DNA of 64,000 nucleotides from Janibacter endophyticus. Lineage in GTDB: Bacteria; Actinomycetota; Actinomycetes; Actinomycetales; Dermatophilaceae. Positions 30,216 to 41,057 of this stretch are shown here, in pieces (the first letter of the stretch is position 1; every line of letters begins with the position of its first letter). The notes beneath the pieces were generated by a model. The model was not told the origin of the DNA and made no database searches. It worked only from the letters and a program-made list of their open reading frames with translations. The DNA lies in NCBI RefSeq assembly GCF_016888335.1, contig NZ_JAFEJG010000004.1:992001-1056000 (forward strand). Direction: 5' to 3'. Made by a program: the position numbers and the translations under genes.

Positions 30216-31645
30216 CTGTCGAGATCACCTGGCTCACCCTGCTGCCCGTGCTCGCCCCGGGGCTCGCCGCAGTGCTCGCCCTCGTCGTCGACGCGCTGCT
30301 GCCCGGCCGCCGCGGCCCGGTCGTCGCCGTCACGGTGCTCGGCCTGCTCGGTGGTCTCGCCGGTGCCATCGCCACCCGCGTCTCCGGCGGCGGCACGAGC
30401 CTGTGCCCGCCGGCCTCGCTCGTCGTCGACGAGCACACCCTCGCCGCGAGCAGCTGTCTCGTCGCGGTGACCGAGAGCGGGGCGACGCTCCAGGCCGTCG
30501 CGATGCTCGCTGCCCTCGCCGCGGTGGCGCTGCTCCTCGACCGCCGCGAGCGTGACCCCATCGACGAGGTCTCCGTCCTCGCGACCGTGCTCGCCGGGAC
30601 CACCGGTGCCGCCGTGACGATCGGCGCGCGCGACCTCGGCAGCTGGCTCGTCGGGCTCGAGCTGGCCACGCTGCCCTTCGTCGCGCTGCTCGCGCTCCGG
30701 GCGGTCCGCCGCCGCGGGGGAGCGGCTGTCGACCTGCTCGTCACCGCGGTGCTCTCCTTCGCGCTCGCCGCGCTCGGCGCCGGGCTGTGGGTCGCCGCGA
30801 CCGGGTCGCTGCGCCTCGACGTCGTCCAGACCGCCGGGCTGACCGACGCCTCCGCGACAGCGCTCGCGGCCGGCGCGGTCCTGCTCGTCCTCGCCGCAGC
30901 CTTCAAGCTGGCCCTCGTCCCCTTCCACGTCTGGGCGCCGAGTGCCTACGACCGCGGCGGCGCCGCCGTCACCACCGCCCTCGCGGGGGTCTCCACCGTC
31001 GGGGGGCTCGGCGCGATCCTCGTCGTCGTCGACGCGCTCGGGCTCGGCGCGGTCGAGGCACCGTCGACCCGCACGGCGCTCGGTCTCGTCGGCGCGGTGA
31101 GCCTCGTCGTCGGGGCGGTCATGGCGTGGCGCCAGGACGACCTGCTCCGTCTCCTCGCCTGGTCGGGCGTCACCCAGGGCGGCTGGGTCGCGATCGCCGC
31201 CGCCGGCTCGGGCGCCGCCGCTGCCGCCGGCTACCTCGCCGTCTACGTCGTCGCCGTCGTCACCGTCCTCGCGGTGGTCGCCGCTGCCGGTCGCCACATC
31301 GACGACCACGCGGGACTCCTCCGGCGCCAGCCGCTCCTCGGCGGTGCGCTCGCCGTCGGGCTGCTCACCCTCGCCGGGCTCCCGCCCGCGATCATCGGGC
31401 TCGTCGCCAAGATCCTCGTCCTCGACACCGTCGTCGCCGCCGGGCTGTGGTGGCTCGCGGCCGCCGCGGTCGTCGGTGCCGTCATCGCGATCGCCGTCTA
31501 CCTCCGGTGGCTCGGCACCGCCCTGCGCCCGGGCGAGCGGCCCGCCAGCGACGGCGACGGACCGGCCGAGCTCGCCCCCTTCGTCGCCGTCATCGGTGCC
31601 GCCCTCCTCCTCGCGGCCTCCGTCGCCCCCCGCCTCCTCCTCTGA
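30212..31645 (+). CDS. nuoN: complex I subunit N, second copy, with an altered TM8 lysine
   Basis: This 477-residue antiporter-like subunit has the TM5 glutamate (LVGLELATLPF), the TM7 lysine K232 (FKLALVPFHVW) and the TM12 lysine (IGLVAKILVL). The TM8 lysine that in E. coli NuoN and in the first copy lies exactly 30 residues after the TM7 lysine is T262 here (GVSTVGGL), and the normal YQGAPxP turn before it is YDRGGAA. The proton path in this subunit may be changed or inactive. It is the last gene of the operon; a hairpin follows within 12 bases of the stop. Confidence 0.9.
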   Translation: MTVEITWLTLLPVLAPGLAAVLALVVDALLPGRRGPVVAVTVLGLLGGLAGAIATRVSGGGTSLCPPASLVVDEHTLAASSCLVAVTESGATLQAVAMLAALAAVALLLDRRERDPIDEVSVLATVLAGTTGAAVTIGARDLGSWLVGLELATLPFVALLALRAVRRRGGAAVDLLVTAVLSFALAALGAGLWVAATGSLRLDVVQTAGLTDASATALAAGAVLLVLAAAFKLALVPFHVWAPSAYDRGGAAVTTALAGVSTVGGLGAILVVVDALGLGAVEAPSTRTALGLVGAVSLVVGAVMAWRQDDLLRLLAWSGVTQGGWVAIAAAGSGAAAAAGYLAVYVVAVVTVLAVVAAAGRHIDDHAGLLRRQPLLGGALAVGLLTLAGLPPAIIGLVAKILVLDTVVAAGLWWLAAAAVVGAVIAIAVYLRWLGTALRPGERPASDGDGPAELAPFVAVIGAALLLAASVAPRLLL

Positions 31646-31656
31646 CACCCCTTCGC

Positions 31657-31684
31657 TCCCGCAGCGGCCCGGGTTGCTGCGGGA
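31657..31684 (+). terminator. hairpin after the second nuo operon
   Basis: A perfect 9-bp stem, TCCCGCAGC (31657-31665) with GCTGCGGGA (31676-31684), encloses a 10-base loop directly after nuoN2. It is GC-rich and has no T-tract, so it is a probable but unproven terminator separating the operon from htpX. Confidence 0.5.
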
Positions 31685-31688
31685 TCAT

Positions 31689-31715
31689 GGGAACGGATCG
31701 GTGCCGGACAGCGTT
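31689..31715 (+). promoter_or_regulatory. stress-type (SigE/SigH-like) promoter candidate for htpX
   Basis: GGGAAC at 31689-31694 and CGTT at 31712-31715 with 17 bases between them match the -35/-10 pattern GGAAC...CGTT of actinobacterial SigE/SigH-type ECF factors. HtpX is a membrane-stress protease, so such control is plausible. Transcription would begin only a few bases before the htpX ATG at 31725, making the message nearly leaderless, which weakens or qualifies the call. Confidence 0.4.
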
Positions 31716-31724
31716 GGAGGAGAC

Positions 31725-32591
31725 ATGCACAAGCACTACAACGGGCTGAAGACGGCGGCGCTCTTCGGAGTGATCTGGGCGCTGCTGCTTGCCATGGGCG
31801 CACTCATCGGTGGTGGCCGGTACATCTGGCTCTTCGCACTCTTCGGCGTCGTCACGACCTTCATCGGGTACTGGAACTCCGACAAGATCGCCATCAAGGC
31901 GATGCGCGCGCGACCCGTGACGCCGCAGGAGGCGCCGGAGATGTACCGGATCGTCACCGAGCTCTCGCAGCGGGCGGGCCAGCCCATGCCGCGCCTCTAC
32001 ATCAGTCCGACGGCCGCGCCGAACGCCTTCGCGACCGGGCGCAACCCCAAGAACGCTGCCGTCTGCTGCACCGAGGGGATCCTGCACATCCTCGACGAGC
32101 GTGAGCTCCGCGGTGTCCTCGGGCACGAGCTCATGCACGTCTACAACCGCGACATCCTCACCGGCTCGGTCGCCGCGGCGCTCGCCGGGGTCATCTCCTC
32201 CGTCGCCCAGTTCGCCCTCTTCTTCGGCGGCGGCAGCAGCGAGGAGCGACCCAACCCGATCGCCATGATCGCCATGGCGCTGCTCGCCCCCTTCGCGGCG
32301 ATGCTCATCCAGATGGCGATCACCCGTACCCGCGAGTACGACGCCGACGAGGACGGCGCGAAGCTCACCGGCGACCCGCTCGCCCTGGCCTCAGCCCTGC
32401 GCAAGCTCGAGCAGGGCACCGCGCAGGCGCCGCTGCAGCCGACCCCGCAGCTGCAGAGCACCTCGCACCTCATGATCGCCAACCCCTTCCGGGCCGGCGA
32501 CGTCTCGCGCTTCTTCGCCACGCACCCGCCGATGAAGGACCGCATCGCCCGGCTCGAGCGGCTGGCCTCCGGCCACGACATCCGGTACTGA
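31725..32591 (+). CDS. htpX: M48 family zinc metalloprotease HtpX
   Basis: This membrane protease degrades damaged membrane proteins. The N-terminus has two hydrophobic helices (TAALFGVIWALLLAMGALIGG; YIWLFALFGVVTTFIGY). The zinc site HELMH lies in VLGHELMHVYNRD, the downstream glutamate ligand is in YDADEDGAKLTGDP, and another hydrophobic pair lies between them. The length of 288 residues is typical. ATG at 31725 has a GGAGGA site upstream. From memory, htpX also follows the second nuo operon in Streptomyces, which would suggest conserved order. Confidence 0.94.
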   Translation: MHKHYNGLKTAALFGVIWALLLAMGALIGGGRYIWLFALFGVVTTFIGYWNSDKIAIKAMRARPVTPQEAPEMYRIVTELSQRAGQPMPRLYISPTAAPNAFATGRNPKNAAVCCTEGILHILDERELRGVLGHELMHVYNRDILTGSVAAALAGVISSVAQFALFFGGGSSEERPNPIAMIAMALLAPFAAMLIQMAITRTREYDADEDGAKLTGDPLALASALRKLEQGTAQAPLQPTPQLQSTSHLMIANPFRAGDVSRFFATHPPMKDRIARLERLASGHDIRY

Positions 32592-32609
32592 CCGAGGACC
32601 CGACCCACG

Positions 32610-32651
32610 ACGAAGGGGGCGGACCGGGTGATCCCGGGCCGTCCCCTTCGT
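32610..32651. terminator. bidirectional terminator between htpX and the SGNH esterase gene
   Basis: A long hairpin: 32610-32622 (ACGAAGGGGGCGG) pairs with 32639-32651 (CCGTCCCCTTCGT) with a single G-U wobble, and an inner CGGG/CCCG stem continues it. It lies in the 77-bp gap between convergent genes. Its arms contain both orientations of the over-represented octamer CGAAGGGG. Confidence 0.7.
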
Positions 32652-32668
32652 CCGTGCCTGGTCGGGAC

Positions 32669-33523
32669 TCAGAGGCTGAGGGTCTCCGCGGTGATCCGTG
32701 CCATCGCGGCCTCGCCGACAGCATCCGGGTGGACGGGCACGAGCTGGGTGCTGCCGAGCATCGGCTCGACCCAGCGGGTGCCGGCGGGCTTGCAGGCGTC
32801 GTGACCGGTGGACTGCGCGGCGACGTCGACGACGGTCGTGCCGGTCTGCTTCGCGGCCCGCCGCACGGCGTCGTTGAGGGTGTCCTGGATGCTGTTGACG
32901 TAGGCGACGTCCCCGCGGGCGATGGGCATCAGCGGGTAGCAGCCGACGTTGTCGCGCGGCATGATCTGGGGGTACGTGAGGATCGCGACGCGAGCCCTCG
33001 GCGAGCGGGCCTTGACGTCGCTGAGGGCCTGGACGAGGTCCGGGTAGGTCTTCTCTCGGATCGTCCGGGAGAAGCTGTCGCCGTAGATCGTCTTGCAGGG
33101 GCTGCCGTAACCCAGCGTCGCCCCGGCCGCCGCCCCGCACGCGAGCATCGCGTTCACGAAGGTCCCGCTGTCGTTGCCGCCGATCGTCATCGTCACGAGG
33201 TCGGTGTCCCGGCTGAGGGCGTCGAGCTGCGGTGCGACGCCGGGATGCTGCGCGCTGCGGTAGTGGTCGGTCTTCGCCGCGCCGCAGGTGACGTCCTTGA
33301 AGGTCGTCATCTTGGGGGCGAGGAGCTTGGGGTAGTTGAGGTTGCTGCGCAGGCAGATGGCCGGCGCGGTGGGGTCCGTGGGGCTGACCCCGGACGCTGC
33401 GGAGAAGGAGTCGCCGAGGGCGACGTAGTCGATGGCCTTCGCGGACTGCGCCGGGGAGGCGAGCACGAGGGTCCCGAGGGCCGTGAGGGCTGCTGCTGAC
33501 AGTGCCGTGGATCGAAGCTTCAC
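32669..33523 (-). CDS. secreted SGNH/GDSL-type esterase or lipase
   Basis: This is a 284-residue exported hydrolase. The signal peptide has a basic start (MKLR), a hydrophobic core and a likely cleavage after ASPAQSA near residue 28. The nucleophile is S39 in VALGDSFSAASG, the block III Asn lies in TIGGNDSG, and the catalytic His is H265 in VPVHPDAVGE. No Asp sits three residues before the His, so it may use a Ser-His dyad as in the Streptomyces scabies esterase. Several cysteines suggest disulfides. It is divergent from pepN. Confidence 0.87.
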   Translation of the reverse strand: MKLRSTALSAAALTALGTLVLASPAQSAKAIDYVALGDSFSAASGVSPTDPTAPAICLRSNLNYPKLLAPKMTTFKDVTCGAAKTDHYRSAQHPGVAPQLDALSRDTDLVTMTIGGNDSGTFVNAMLACGAAAGATLGYGSPCKTIYGDSFSRTIREKTYPDLVQALSDVKARSPRARVAILTYPQIMPRDNVGCYPLMPIARGDVAYVNSIQDTLNDAVRRAAKQTGTTVVDVAAQSTGHDACKPAGTRWVEPMLGSTQLVPVHPDAVGEAAMARITAETLSL

Positions 33524-33645
33524 AGGGGGGTCCTTGTCGTCCGGCCCGAGCGCCGTTGCTCAGGGTGCTCGAAGATTACTCCTGAGTACGGATCCGCGCA
33601 GGTCGAGAACCGGCTCGGTCTCTGATGCGCTGGCACGATGGCCGC

Positions 33646-36111
<2,466 letters not shown>

Positions 36112-36161
36112 GCGTCTGAGGGAAACCTAGGGAAACTCGGATCTGCGGGGCGGTCGAGGGG

Positions 36162-37160
36162 TCAGGGGAGGACGACGAGACGGCCGGTGGTGCGGCCGGC
36201 GGCGAGGCGCTCGAGGGCCTCGGGGACCTCTTCGAGGGGGACCTCACCCCCGAGGAGCGGCGCGATCTCGCCGGTATCGGCGAGCCTGACGAGCTCGTCG
36301 TGGCAGTGCCGGACGAGCTCGGGCTCGTGCTCGAGGTAGAGGCTCCAGTGGACGCCGAGGATCGAGTAGTTCTTCACGAGCGCGTGGTTGAGCCGCGCCT
36401 CCTGGCGCTTGCCGCTGGCGAAGCCGATGACGAGGATCCGCCCCTCGAAGGCGATGCATCTGGTGCTCGCCTCGTACGCGGGCCCGCCGACCGGGTCGTA
36501 GACGACGTCCGCGCCGTGCCCGTCGGTGATCTCCTTGACCCGCTCGGCGATGTCCTCGCTGCGCCGGTCGATGACGACGTCGCACCCGAGATCCCGGGCG
36601 AGGGCGACCTTGTCCTCGCCGCCGACGACCCCGATGACCCGCGCCCCGGCGGCCTTGCCGAGCTGCACCGCCGAGCTGCCGACACCTCCGCTCGCCGCGT
36701 GCACGAGCAACCATTCGCCGGGCTGGATCGCCGCCCGCCGGTGCAGCGCGAACCACGTCGTCTGGTAGCCGATGTACAGCGCCGCGGCGTGCGCGTCATC
36801 GAGGCCCGCCGGCGCAGGGAAGGTCTGCGCCACGTCCATGAGCGCCTCGTCGGCGAAGCCGCCGTGCGGCAGCGCCACCGACCCGAGCACCCGGTCGCCG
36901 ACCTCGAAGGGCGGATCCTCCCCCTTCGCCGGTCCGACTGCGGTGACCTCGCCGCAGACCTCGAGCCCCGGGGTGAAGGGCAGCTCCGGACGCACCTGGT
37001 ACTCGCCAGAGCACAGCAGGCTGTCAGCGAAGTTCATCGCGCTCGCGAGCACCCGCACCCGGACCTGACCGGGGCCTGGCTCGGGGGTCTCGACGTCGAC
37101 GAGGCGCAGCGCCTCGTGGGGGCTGCCGTGCCGGGTGACCTGCCACGCGCGGATGCTCAT
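36162..37160 (-). CDS. NADPH:quinone oxidoreductase-like MDR protein
   Basis: This 332-residue zinc-independent medium-chain dehydrogenase/reductase of the quinone oxidoreductase type has the N-terminal domain with SAMNFADSLLCSGEYQVRPELPFTPGLEVCGEV and the Rossmann motif VHAASGGVGSSAVQLGKAAGARVIGV. The C-terminal region DPVGGPAYEASTRCIAFEGRILVIGFASG is typical of the QorA2-like group. The real substrate is unknown. ATG at 37158-37160 is used; the longer upstream frame covers the promoter of ogt. It is divergent from the ogt-sigma-ogt cluster. Confidence 0.85.
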   Translation of the reverse strand: MSIRAWQVTRHGSPHEALRLVDVETPEPGPGQVRVRVLASAMNFADSLLCSGEYQVRPELPFTPGLEVCGEVTAVGPAKGEDPPFEVGDRVLGSVALPHGGFADEALMDVAQTFPAPAGLDDAHAAALYIGYQTTWFALHRRAAIQPGEWLLVHAASGGVGSSAVQLGKAAGARVIGVVGGEDKVALARDLGCDVVIDRRSEDIAERVKEITDGHGADVVYDPVGGPAYEASTRCIAFEGRILVIGFASGKRQEARLNHALVKNYSILGVHWSLYLEHEPELVRHCHDELVRLADTGEIAPLLGGEVPLEEVPEALERLAAGRTTGRLVVLP

Positions 37161-37230
37161 GGCGGGCAGGCTAGCCGCCCGGATCTCACGGATCCGGCCA
37201 GCGAGACGTCGTAGGGGCATGATTCGCGTC

Positions 37231-37743
37231 ATGGCCACCCGGCACGACCTCGTCCCCACCTCGATCGGTGAGCTGACGATCGTCGTCGACGAGGTTGCCG
37301 GCCGGGACGTGCTCGTGGGCATCTACTTCCCGGGCCACTGGACTCTGCCGGACACCGTGAGCTTCGGCCCCCGTGAGACCGGCAACGCGCTCGTCGCCGA
37401 GACCGTCCGTCAGCTCGAGGAGTACCTGGCGGGGGAGCGGAGCGGCTTCGACCTGCCGGTGGATCTGCGCGGGGGCGAATTCTCCCAGGCGGTCTGGGCG
37501 GCCCTGCGCGACATCGGCTACGGCGAGCGGGTCACCTACGGCGAGATCGCCAACCGGCTCGGCACCTCCGCCCAGCCCGTCGGCCGAGCGATCGGCGCCA
37601 ACCCGATCTCGATCGTCGTGCCCTGCCACCGGGTCGTCGGCAGCGACGGCAGCCTCACCGGGTACGCGGGCGGCATCGAGCGCAAGCGGGCCCTGCTCGA
37701 CCTCGAGGAGCCGAGCGCCGCTGATCGTGAGGCACTCTTCTAG
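37231..37743 (+). CDS. ogt: methylated-DNA-protein cysteine methyltransferase (first copy)
   Basis: This suicide repair protein removes O6-alkyl groups from guanine. The active cysteine is C132 in IVVPCHRVVGSDGSLTGYAGG, and the helix-turn-helix DNA-binding part precedes it (ERVTYGEIANRLGTSAQPVGRAIGANP). It is 170 residues. ATG at 37231 is chosen; an ATG four codons upstream (37219) is also in frame. The stop lies two bases from the sigma-factor gene, so the three genes 37231-38803 form one unit. Confidence 0.92.
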   Translation: MATRHDLVPTSIGELTIVVDEVAGRDVLVGIYFPGHWTLPDTVSFGPRETGNALVAETVRQLEEYLAGERSGFDLPVDLRGGEFSQAVWAALRDIGYGERVTYGEIANRLGTSAQPVGRAIGANPISIVVPCHRVVGSDGSLTGYAGGIERKRALLDLEEPSAADREALF

Positions 37744-37745
37744 TC

Positions 37746-38210
37746 ATGGCGAGCACCCCCTTCGAGACGGTCGTGCGCGAGCACGGTGCGCACGTGCTGC
37801 GCGTATGCATGGCCACCGTCGGCAGCAACGAGGCCGAGGACGCGTGGAGCGAGACCTTCGTCGCCGCCCTGCGCGCCTGGCCCGACCTGCCCGACGACCT
37901 CGACCCGCGTGCCTGGCTCACCGTCGTCGCCCGTCGCAAGTGCATCGACCAGCTGCGGGCCAAGGCCCGCCGGGCGGACCCCTTCGCCGACCTGCCGGAG
38001 GTGGCGACGCCGCCGGCCGACCGGGACGACGAAGGGGTGTGGCGTCACGTGGCCGAGCTGCCGACGAAGCAGCGCCAGGTCGTCACCTACCGCTACCTCG
38101 GCGGGCTGAGCTACGCCCAGATTGCCACCCTGACCGGCGGGACCGAGGCCGCCGCCCGCCGGGCCGCCTCAGACGGACTGAGGTCCCTGCGCAGCAAGGA
38201 GCTCCGATGA
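37746..38210 (+). CDS. ECF-type RNA polymerase sigma factor
   Basis: This 154-residue sigma factor of the extracytoplasmic-function type has region 2 (AEDAWSETFVAALRAWPDL...PRAWLTVVARRKCIDQLRAKAR) and region 4 (ELPTKQRQVVTYRYLGGLSYAQIATLTGGTEAAARRAASDGLRSL). It is short, with a brief linker. No anti-sigma factor is seen next to it. It sits between two ogt genes, and its stop overlaps the second one, so a role in the alkylation response is inferred from context. Confidence 0.85.
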   Translation: MASTPFETVVREHGAHVLRVCMATVGSNEAEDAWSETFVAALRAWPDLPDDLDPRAWLTVVARRKCIDQLRAKARRADPFADLPEVATPPADRDDEGVWRHVAELPTKQRQVVTYRYLGGLSYAQIATLTGGTEAAARRAASDGLRSLRSKELR

Positions 38211-38803
38211 ACGACACGGTCACCGACCTCCCGGCGGTCGACGACGAGCGGCTGGAGCGGCTGCACGCCCGCCTCGTCGCGCGTGCCGCAACCGCGGGCG
38301 ACCTCGACGTCGCCTACCGGACCATCGACAGCCCGCTCGGCCCGCTCGTCCTCGCCGCGACCCCTGCGGGGCTCGTCCGCATCGGGTTCGTCGCGACCGA
38401 GGGAGAGGAGGGGATCCTCGCCGACATCTCCCGCCGGGTCAGCCCGCGCGTCCTGCGAAGCCCCGGCCGGCTCGACAAGGCCGCTCAGCAGGTCGAGGAA
38501 TTCCTCGCCGGGCGGCGTGCCGGCTTCGAGCTCGCACTCGATCTCAGCCTCGCCACCGGCTTCCGGGGCGAGGTCGTCCGGGCGCTGAACCGGATCGGCT
38601 ATGGCACCACCGCGACCTACGGGGAGGTAGCCGCGTGGCTCGACAACCCAGGCGCGGTCCGTGCGGTCGGCACGGCCTGTGCGACGAACCCGCTGCCCCT
38701 CGTGCTGCCCTGCCACCGGGTCGTCCGGAGCGACGGCGAGCCGGGTAGATACCTCGGTGGTTCGGGGGCGAAGCAGCGTCTCCTCGAGATCGAGACGAGC
38801 TAG
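38207..38803 (+). CDS. ogt: methylated-DNA-protein cysteine methyltransferase (second copy)
   Basis: This second O6-alkylguanine repair protein of 198 residues has a longer N-terminus than the first copy. The active cysteine is C169 in LVLPCHRVVRSDGEPGRYLGG, and the DNA-reading segment is TTATYGEVAAWLDNPGAVRAVGTACATNP. The start overlaps the sigma-factor stop (ATGA). Two such proteins in one operon may divide substrates or act as sensor and repair enzyme. Confidence 0.92.
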   Translation: MNDTVTDLPAVDDERLERLHARLVARAATAGDLDVAYRTIDSPLGPLVLAATPAGLVRIGFVATEGEEGILADISRRVSPRVLRSPGRLDKAAQQVEEFLAGRRAGFELALDLSLATGFRGEVVRALNRIGYGTTATYGEVAAWLDNPGAVRAVGTACATNPLPLVLPCHRVVRSDGEPGRYLGGSGAKQRLLEIETS

Positions 38804-38874
38804 CACCCAGGGCCTCCCCGAGGCATGGACTACCTGTTGACACCAGGTCTCACCCTGCATACCCTCCATTCAAC

Positions 38875-38894
38875 TGAACATGAGTCCGAGTTCA
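38875..38894. promoter_or_regulatory. operator site A (acyl-CoA regulon) upstream of livK
   Basis: TGAAC (38875-38879), a second half-site TGAGT (38881-38885), four bases, then GTTCA (38890-38894). The outer arms extend to CTGAAC/GTTCAG. It is followed at once by CATTGT (38896-38901), a plausible -10. The same three-part arrangement recurs at six other promoters in the window. Confidence 0.6.
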
Positions 38895-38919
38895 GCATTG
38901 TCTCGATGAGGAGAATCTG

Positions 38920-40140
38920 ATGGCCGCAGCACTGTCGAAGAACATGGTCCGCCGTATCGCCCTGACGGCGGGTAGCGGTCTGGTCCTCACGCTGGCCGCG
39001 TGCGGCGATTCCGGGTCCGGGTCCGGGGGTGGGGGCGAGGGTGGCGGCACGATCGTCATCGGGTACTCCGCCGGGATCAGCGGCGGAGCCGCCGAGTACG
39101 GCATCAACGTCCAGAACGGGCTCCAGATGGCCATCGACGAGATCAACGAGGCGGGTGTTGAGATCGATGGCGAGAAGTACACCGTCACGCTCGAGAGCCT
39201 CGACGACCAGTACCAGCCGAGCGCCACCGGGACCAACGCGCAGCGTCTCGTCCAGGGCGAAGGGGCCTCGGTCGTCTTCATCCCCCACGCCGGCGGCATC
39301 AAGGCGGCCCAGGAGCTCAACTCCTCCGGACGGACCGACTTCCTGATCGGCGCCTACAGCTCGGACCCGGCCATCCTCGACAGCGACAACCCGCTCACCG
39401 TGATGATCCCCCCGTCGTTCGTCAGCTACATCGCGCCCTTCATCGAGAAGGCCGACACCCAGGGCAAGGGCAAGCTCGGTCTCCTGGCGACGTCGAGCGA
39501 GTTCGGCCAGCAGTGGACCAAGCACGCTACGAAGGCCTGGGAGGACGCAGGCGGTACGGTGCTGGACAACAACAACGTCAACTACGGCACGGTGTCCGAC
39601 TTCGCCGGCCCGGTGTCCAAGACGCTCGCGGGCGACCCCGACGTGATCCTCGTCGGTGGTCCCTCGCAGCCCACGGCCATCGTCATCGAGGAGGCGCGCA
39701 AGCAGGGCTTCGAGGGCACCTTCATGATCCTCGACCAGGCGAAGTTCGAGGAGCTGGAGAAGTTCACCGACCCCGAGAACCTCAACAACTCGGTCGGGAT
39801 CGCCCCGTTGACGGAGTTCGAGGGGACCGCGGACTGGATCAAGCGGTACGAGGACAAGTACGGCTCGGAGAAGCCGGTCAACGCGGACATCGCGCTGAAC
39901 TACCAGGCCCTCCCGATCTTCATCAAGGCCATGGAGAAGGCCGGCACCACCGACGACCCCGCAGCCATCCGCGAGGCCATCGGCGAGAGCATCACCGAGG
40001 TCGACGAGAAGCAGCGCGTGGCTTTCGCCCCGAGCCGCATCAGCGACAAGGGCCACCTCCTCGCGGAGGACCTCGTGGCCGCCTACCGCACCGAGGACGG
40101 CAAGTACGAGGCCTTCCCCGTCGAGCAGCCCGAGGAATGA
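38920..40140 (+). CDS. branched-chain-type ABC transporter substrate-binding lipoprotein
   Basis: This 406-residue periplasmic-binding-type receptor is tethered as a lipoprotein: the signal peptide ends in the lipobox LTLAAC with the lipidated C28, followed by a Gly/Ser-rich linker. The body is a type I (LivK/peripla_BP_6) fold, starting GTIVIGYSAGISGGAAEYGINVQNGLQMAIDEINEAG. A GAGGAG ribosome site precedes the ATG. It heads a livKHMGF-type operon. Because site A links it to acyl-CoA genes, the ligand may be a carboxylic acid or its precursor rather than an amino acid; that is inference. Confidence 0.9.
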   Translation: MAAALSKNMVRRIALTAGSGLVLTLAACGDSGSGSGGGGEGGGTIVIGYSAGISGGAAEYGINVQNGLQMAIDEINEAGVEIDGEKYTVTLESLDDQYQPSATGTNAQRLVQGEGASVVFIPHAGGIKAAQELNSSGRTDFLIGAYSSDPAILDSDNPLTVMIPPSFVSYIAPFIEKADTQGKGKLGLLATSSEFGQQWTKHATKAWEDAGGTVLDNNNVNYGTVSDFAGPVSKTLAGDPDVILVGGPSQPTAIVIEEARKQGFEGTFMILDQAKFEELEKFTDPENLNNSVGIAPLTEFEGTADWIKRYEDKYGSEKPVNADIALNYQALPIFIKAMEKAGTTDDPAAIREAIGESITEVDEKQRVAFAPSRISDKGHLLAEDLVAAYRTEDGKYEAFPVEQPEE

Positions 40141-40190
40141 GCCGCCGCCCCCTCTGCCCACGACCAGTCGACGTCCTCAAGGGGTGACGG

Positions 40191-41057
40191 GTGACACTCT
40201 TCATTCAACAGCTGATCAACGGCCTGGCGCTGGGCGGTATCTACTGCCTGGCCGCCGTCGGCCTGACCCTCGTCTTCGGCGTGCTGGGCTTCCCCAACCT
40301 GGCTCATGGCGCGCTCTACATGCTCGGCGCATACATCACGTACTCGATGCTCGTCACGGTGGGACTCCCGTACATCGCGGCGATACTCGTCGCGGCGGCC
40401 ATTCTGGCGGTCCTGGGTGTCGTGTTCGAACGGCTGATCTTCCACCCTTTGCGTAACGCACCGCATACGCATCACATGATCGCCACGGTCGGGGTGATGT
40501 TCTTCCTCGTCTCGTTGGTCGAGGAGACGTGGGGTACCGGCTTCCTTCGGATGGACTCGCCCTTCGCCGGGCGGGTGACGGTCCTCGGGGCGCAGATCTC
40601 CGCGCAGCGCATCATCATCATCATCACGGCCGTCGTCGTCCTCATCGCCCTGACGTTGTTCCTCAAGCGGTCGGTGCACGGGCAGGCGATCGAGGCCGTC
40701 GAGCAGGACCGGACCGGTTCCGCACTGGTCGGGATCAACCCCAGCGTCGTCTCGATGGTGACCTTCGCGGTCTCCTTCGGCCTGGTCGCGGTCTCGGCGG
40801 GCCTGGTCGCGCCGATCCAGCTGCTCTCGCCGGCGATGGGTACCTCGCTGAACCTCGTCGTCTTCGCGATCATCGTCCTCGGTGGCCTGGGCTCCCTCCC
40901 CGGAGCGATCATCGGAGGGTTCGCAATCGCCATCGCCGAGCTTATGGCGTCGACGTACATCTCGGTGGCGGCCGGTGAGGCCGCGATCTTCATCGTGCTC
41001 ATGGGCGTGCTCGCCATCAAGCCCACAGGTCTGTTCGGGGCGGTGAACCAGCGATGA
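40191..41057 (+). CDS. branched-chain-type ABC transporter permease (LivH-like)
   Basis: This 288-residue inner-membrane permease has about eight helices. The LivH hallmarks LINGLALGGIYCLAAVGLTLVFGVLGFPNLAHGALYMLGAY and VFAIIVLGGLGSLPGAIIGGFAIAI are present. The GTG start has AAGGGG upstream. It is 50 bases downstream of the binding-protein gene and overlaps the next permease. Confidence 0.93.
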   Translation: MTLFIQQLINGLALGGIYCLAAVGLTLVFGVLGFPNLAHGALYMLGAYITYSMLVTVGLPYIAAILVAAAILAVLGVVFERLIFHPLRNAPHTHHMIATVGVMFFLVSLVEETWGTGFLRMDSPFAGRVTVLGAQISAQRIIIIITAVVVLIALTLFLKRSVHGQAIEAVEQDRTGSALVGINPSVVSMVTFAVSFGLVAVSAGLVAPIQLLSPAMGTSLNLVVFAIIVLGGLGSLPGAIIGGFAIAIAELMASTYISVAAGEAAIFIVLMGVLAIKPTGLFGAVNQR

